A stretch of 10,128 nucleotides of DNA from Alphaproteobacteria bacterium (GTDB lineage Bacteria; Pseudomonadota; Alphaproteobacteria; Micropepsales; Micropepsaceae). A program made the translations under genes and the position numbers. Positions 7,021 through 10,128 of this stretch are shown here, one piece after another; position 1 is the stretch's first letter, and the number at the start of each line of letters is the position of its first letter. The notes below the pieces were generated by a model. It did not search any database and had not been told where the DNA came from. It saw only the letters and a list, made by a program, of their open reading frames with translations. The stretch lies in assembly GCA_015654715.1 (NCBI GenBank), contig JAATGK010000046.1, positions 1-10,128 on the forward strand. Direction: 5' to 3'.

Positions 7021-7753
7021 AACGTGTTGCTGTCGCGCTTGCGGTGGCGAGGGGTGCGAGCGGCGCGCTCCCACTTCGTCAATCAGGCGTCCATATTGAT
7101 GCTTTTGCAGCACTCGAATGCAACAGCGCGTGGCTTGGTAGCTCGATCTAGACACCGCGCGGTCGGATCAGATCGTAACCGAAGCAAACCATCGGTGACG
7201 ATTTTTCTTTTTGCTTCGTTGCATCGTCGGCAAGAATTGGATGGTTAGCGATTATGTAGCGATCTTGGCAGCAAACCGCCGATGGCGCTGATGAATTGCT
7301 CAGGGCAACATGGCCCGTCCTGAGCGGCATGGCCAGGAAATTGGTTGGACCGTGGTCCAGCGTTGGAGGCTGGCTCAGATGAGATTCGCGGCTTAGGTCA
7401 TCGACAACATTTATATCGACGGTGCTTCGTCGCTTAACATGCACGAGCAATATCTGACCGTCTGAGTAGATTACGAAGCTATCAAATCAAATTCTAGAAC
7501 ATATGATGCATCGCAAATCGACATGCGTGTCGAACAAATCGCCTAGAAAAATCGGATCTAGATGTATCGAAAACGGCAAGACGTCCGTCGATCAATATGC
7601 CGAGCCTATTACGCCCACAAGCTGGGTAACGCGCTGGCGACCTTGGCTCCGTACTTAGCGGGTCGCTTCTGAATAGAGATAGCTGAACACTCGTGAAGGC
7701 GGCATCGGCAACGAGCTCCTGCGGAATGCCGCGCTTTCACCAAAGGTAAGACC
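7021..7753. other. Gene-poor region with AT-rich core upstream of the exoprotein gene
   Basis: No recognisable gene on either strand. A 100-codon minus-strand frame (7450-7148) and two short plus-strand frames, 7506-7658 and 7562-7672 (MYRKRQDVRRSICRAYYAHK..., 36 residues, GGA seven bases upstream), are open but match nothing I know. About 7460-7575 is clearly richer in A and T than the rest of the window. This would suit a promoter or silencer-bound upstream region for the exoprotein gene, or a horizontally acquired scrap. A near-perfect palindrome lies at 7346-7359. The 7021-7155 part is the non-homologous head of the uvrA reading frame. Confidence 0.5.
7346..7359. repeat. Short palindrome TGGACC-GT-GGTCCA
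   Basis: Six-base perfect inverted repeat with a two-base centre in the gene-poor region, about 400 bases before the exoprotein start. It could be an operator half-site pair. It is too short to exclude chance. Confidence 0.25.
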
Positions 7754-10128
7754 ATGACCTCCACGCGCCATCAGATAGGGTATGACGAGCTTCGCAATCT
7801 TGCCGTCATCTCCAGAAATGCCAATCCCAGCCGCAAATACTGGATGTCGGGCGCCTCTATATCATCTCTGTTGACCGGGTGCGCGCACTGGGCCATTAGC
7901 GGCTTGGTCGGATCGATGGCGCTGGCATTTTATTCGAGCGCCTACGCGCTGCCCACCGATGGGGCCGTCGCAGCCGGCGCCGCCAGCATTTCCAGCACGT
8001 CAAACACGCTGACGGTCAACCAGTCGAGCCAGAACACGGCGATCAACTGGCAGAGTTTCGGCATTGCCAAAGGCGAGTCCGTTACCTTCCAACAGCCCAA
8101 TGCCAATTCCGTCGCGCTCAATCGCGTCCTCGGCGCCGATCCGTCGGCCATCCTGGGCAATTTGTCGGCCAACGGCAAAGTGTTCTTGGTGAACCCCAAT
8201 GGTATCCTGTTTGCCCAAGGGGCGCAGGTGAACGTCGGCGGGCTGGTGGCGTCCACGCTCAACATCACCGACTCCAATTTCATGGCTGGCAATTATAAGT
8301 TTTCCGGGCCCAGCAGCAGCCCGGTTCTCAATCAAGGCGCGCTTCGCGCCGACGGCGGCTATGTCGCGCTGCTGGGCGCCAATGTGAGCAATGAAGGCGT
8401 TATTGCCGCCAAACTCGGCACCGTGGCGCTCGCCGGCGGCAATGCCGTGACGCTCGACGTTGCCGGGAACGGCTTGCTCAATGTGACCGTCGACCAAGGC
8501 GCGGTGAACGCGCTCGTTCAGAATGCCGGTCTGATCCGCGCGGACGGCGGACAAGTGTTGATGACGGCACAGGCGGCCGGTGCTCTGCTTAAAACAGCGG
8601 TCAACAATACGGGCGTCATCGAAGCGCAGACCGTCGAGAACCACAGCGGCTCAATCAAGCTGCTGGGCGACATGCAGAGCGGCACTGCGAATGTCGGCGG
8701 TACGCTAGACGCATCCGCGCCGAATGGCGGGGATGGCGGCTCCATTGAAACCTCGGCGGCGCACGTCAAGGTCGCCGACAATACCGTCGTGACCACGCAG
8801 GCCGCCCAGGGCAAGTCGGGCCTCTGGCTGATTGATCCCACCGACTTCACGGTCGCGGCGGGGGCCGACATATCTGGCGTCACGCTCAGCAACAACTTGG
8901 TTTCGTCAGACATCACCATTTCCAGCAATGACGGTGCCGGTGGCACGGACGGCGATGTGAATGTCAATGAGGCGGTGACTTGGTCGGCGCCGCACACCCT
9001 GACATTGGATGCCGTTCGCGACGTGAACCTGAATGCGCGCGTCACAGCAACCGGCGGCAGCTTGGTCGCGAACGCGGGGACTGACGTCGATGTGAATGCG
9101 GTTGTTACGACGACCAACGGCGGTGTCACTTTGAACGCCGGGAACAACGTAAACGTCGCAGCGGCTATGACGACAACCAGTGGCAACGTTGTGTTGCGTG
9201 CCGACAGTGACGGCACTGGTCCCGGTGGTGGCACCGTGACCTTCGCTTCCCCCGCCATCCTTTATACCGTCACGGGACCGAGCACGGCCGTTACCATTTA
9301 TTATAGTCCGAGCAACTACGCAGCACCGACAGATTTTTCGGGCAACTTTACGGGAACCGCAGCAAGCGACGTTAACGCCTACATGCTGGTATATTTGCAG
9401 GGAAACAACAAAACCTATGATGCCACGCGCGCGGCAACCCTGTCCTTCAAGGGCGATCCTACCGTCGGCGGCACCAATGACCTCACGTTGGGTTCGGGAA
9501 CTGCCACTTTCGACACCAAAGATGTCGGAACCGCAAAGCCGATTACCTATAGTGGTTACAGCGTTGGCGGTGCAGACGCCGGTAATTTCGCGCTCTATAC
9601 CCCCCTTGGTGGCACCGTTGGTAGCGGGACGACAACAGCGGATATTACCCCGCGGGCGCTGACCGTGACCGCCACCGGCACCAACAAAATCTATGACGGC
9701 AACATAACGGATGCCGTGACCCTTGCCGACAATCGCATCGCGGGCGACACGCTGACTCTGTCCGATACCGCCGCCAATTTTGCTGACAAGAATGTGGGGA
9801 CGGCCAAGCCTGTAGATGTGACCGGGATTGCGGCGTCTGGCACCGATTCCGGCAACTACACGGTCAATACCACGGCCGCCACCACCGCCGACATCACGCC
9901 CTTGGCGCTGACCGGTGCCATCACGGCGGCCAACAAAGTCTATGACGGCAACACCTCGGCAACGATCCTGACGCGGACCCTGAGCGCACCCATCGCCGGA
10001 GACGCGGTCAGCTACACCGGCGGCACGGCCCAGTTCGGCGATAAGAATGCCGCCGACGCCAAAACCGTGACCGGCACCGGCCTAGGCCTCTCCGGCACCG
10101 ACGCCGGCAACTACACCGTCAACACCTC
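7754..10128 (+). CDS. Filamentous-haemagglutinin-type exoprotein with TPS domain and YDG/MBG repeats, 3' end outside the window
   Basis: A large secreted surface protein, probably an adhesin or matrix protein exported by a two-partner (TpsB/FhaC-like) pore. 791 residues are visible with no stop codon. ATG 7754 has AAGGTAAG just upstream, and an in-frame stop at 7694 rules out a much longer head. Residues 1-65 form an extended signal region: polar N-terminus, basic SRKYW near 26-30, long hydrophobic stretch, then a likely cleavage site AYA-LP after residue 65. Residues ~66-175 are the TPS/haemagglutination-activity domain (ANSVALNRVLGADPSAILG, then LVNPNGILFAQGAQVNVGGL). Residues ~176-500 are beta-helix-like repeats rich in Gly, Asn, Val and Thr. 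From ~545 come YDG/MBG-type repeats, each opening NK.YD and closing G.D.GNY/F....ADITP. The partner transporter is not in the window. Confidence 0.88.
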   Translation, partial: MTSTRHQIGYDELRNLAVISRNANPSRKYWMSGASISSLLTGCAHWAISGLVGSMALAFYSSAYALPTDGAVAAGAASISSTSNTLTVNQSSQNTAINWQSFGIAKGESVTFQQPNANSVALNRVLGADPSAILGNLSANGKVFLVNPNGILFAQGAQVNVGGLVASTLNITDSNFMAGNYKFSGPSSSPVLNQGALRADGGYVALLGANVSNEGVIAAKLGTVALAGGNAVTLDVAGNGLLNVTVDQGAVNALVQNAGLIRADGGQVLMTAQAAGALLKTAVNNTGVIEAQTVENHSGSIKLLGDMQSGTANVGGTLDASAPNGGDGGSIETSAAHVKVADNTVVTTQAAQGKSGLWLIDPTDFTVAAGADISGVTLSNNLVSSDITISSNDGAGGTDGDVNVNEAVTWSAPHTLTLDAVRDVNLNARVTATGGSLVANAGTDVDVNAVVTTTNGGVTLNAGNNVNVAAAMTTTSGNVVLRADSDGTGPGGGTVTFASPAILYTVTGPSTAVTIYYSPSNYAAPTDFSGNFTGTAASDVNAYMLVYLQGNNKTYDATRAATLSFKGDPTVGGTNDLTLGSGTATFDTKDVGTAKPITYSGYSVGGADAGNFALYTPLGGTVGSGTTTADITPRALTVTATGTNKIYDGNITDAVTLADNRIAGDTLTLSDTAANFADKNVGTAKPVDVTGIAASGTDSGNYTVNTTAATTADITPLALTGAITAANKVYDGNTSATILTRTLSAPIAGDAVSYTGGTAQFGDKNAADAKTVTGTGLGLSGTDAGNYTVNT
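9386..10128 (+). repeat. Tandem YDG/MBG-type domain repeats within the exoprotein
   Basis: Three diverged protein-level repeats: NNKTYDATRAATL (Tyr555), NKIYDGNITDAVTL (Tyr647) and NKVYDGNTSATIL (Tyr730). Each continues to a DKN/DTKDVGTAKP-like segment, a SG.D.GNYTVNT-like segment and TADITP as the linker. Spacing is 92 and then 83 residues. The third copy runs off the edge, so more may follow. The later copies are more alike than the first, as expected for tandem duplication. Confidence 0.75.

Noticed and set aside
6277..7248. 323-codon plus-strand frame opposite the uvrA remnant
   Set aside because: The opposite strand carries an unmistakable UvrA C-terminus; the plus-strand translation resembles no family.
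8000..9258. Two long minus-strand frames (8000-8644 and 8518-9258)
   Set aside because: They lie opposite the exoprotein, whose domains are clear. The high GC and repeat-like codons of that gene leave the complementary frames open.

Overview
The window looks like chromosome of an alphaproteobacterium, most likely in the Rhizobiales (Hyphomicrobiales). The reasons are moderately high GC, a GGAAC-N16-CGTT element of the EcfG/PhyR general-stress type, a membrane protein of a kind I associate with Bradyrhizobium-like genomes, and a large secreted protein with a two-partner-secretion head and YDG/MBG-type repeats. The genus cannot be fixed from sequence alone.

Layout. (1) 2-1570, plus strand: the C-terminal ~520 residues of an alpha-glucan (glycogen/maltodextrin) phosphorylase, cut by the left edge. 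(2) 1571-2579: a scarred region. On the minus strand it holds the 3' half of a double 4Fe-4S ferredoxin-type gene. Its 5' part is replaced by unrelated sequence that includes a TPR-like scrap in another frame, and its 3' end runs into a protein-like open frame displaced by one base. (3) 2580-6245, minus strand: a compact stress cluster, read from right to left: EcfG-type promoter, a 26-residue hydrophobic peptide, a four-helix membrane protein, an OsmC-type peroxidase and a large-subunit KatE/HPII catalase. (4) 6388 to about 7020, minus strand: the last ~200 codons of a UvrA-family protein, with the 5' two thirds missing. (5) About 7021-7753: no convincing gene, locally AT-rich. (6) 7754 to the right edge, plus strand: the N-terminal 791 residues of a filamentous-haemagglutinin-type exoprotein, cut by the edge.

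Working together. The best-supported functional unit is the minus-strand cluster. The OsmC Shine-Dalgarno overlaps the stop codon of the membrane gene. The promoter ends 28 bases before the first small ORF. OsmC (organic hydroperoxides) and KatE (hydrogen peroxide) are typical general-stress outputs. The two flanking gene remnants, each reduced to its 3' end, suggest rearrangement on both sides of this cluster. I see no phage genes, intact insertion sequence, CRISPR array or tRNA. I did not find a clearly new defence or biosynthetic system. The most useful new points are the promoter plus unannotated 26-residue ORF and the chimeric ferredoxin/TPR junction.
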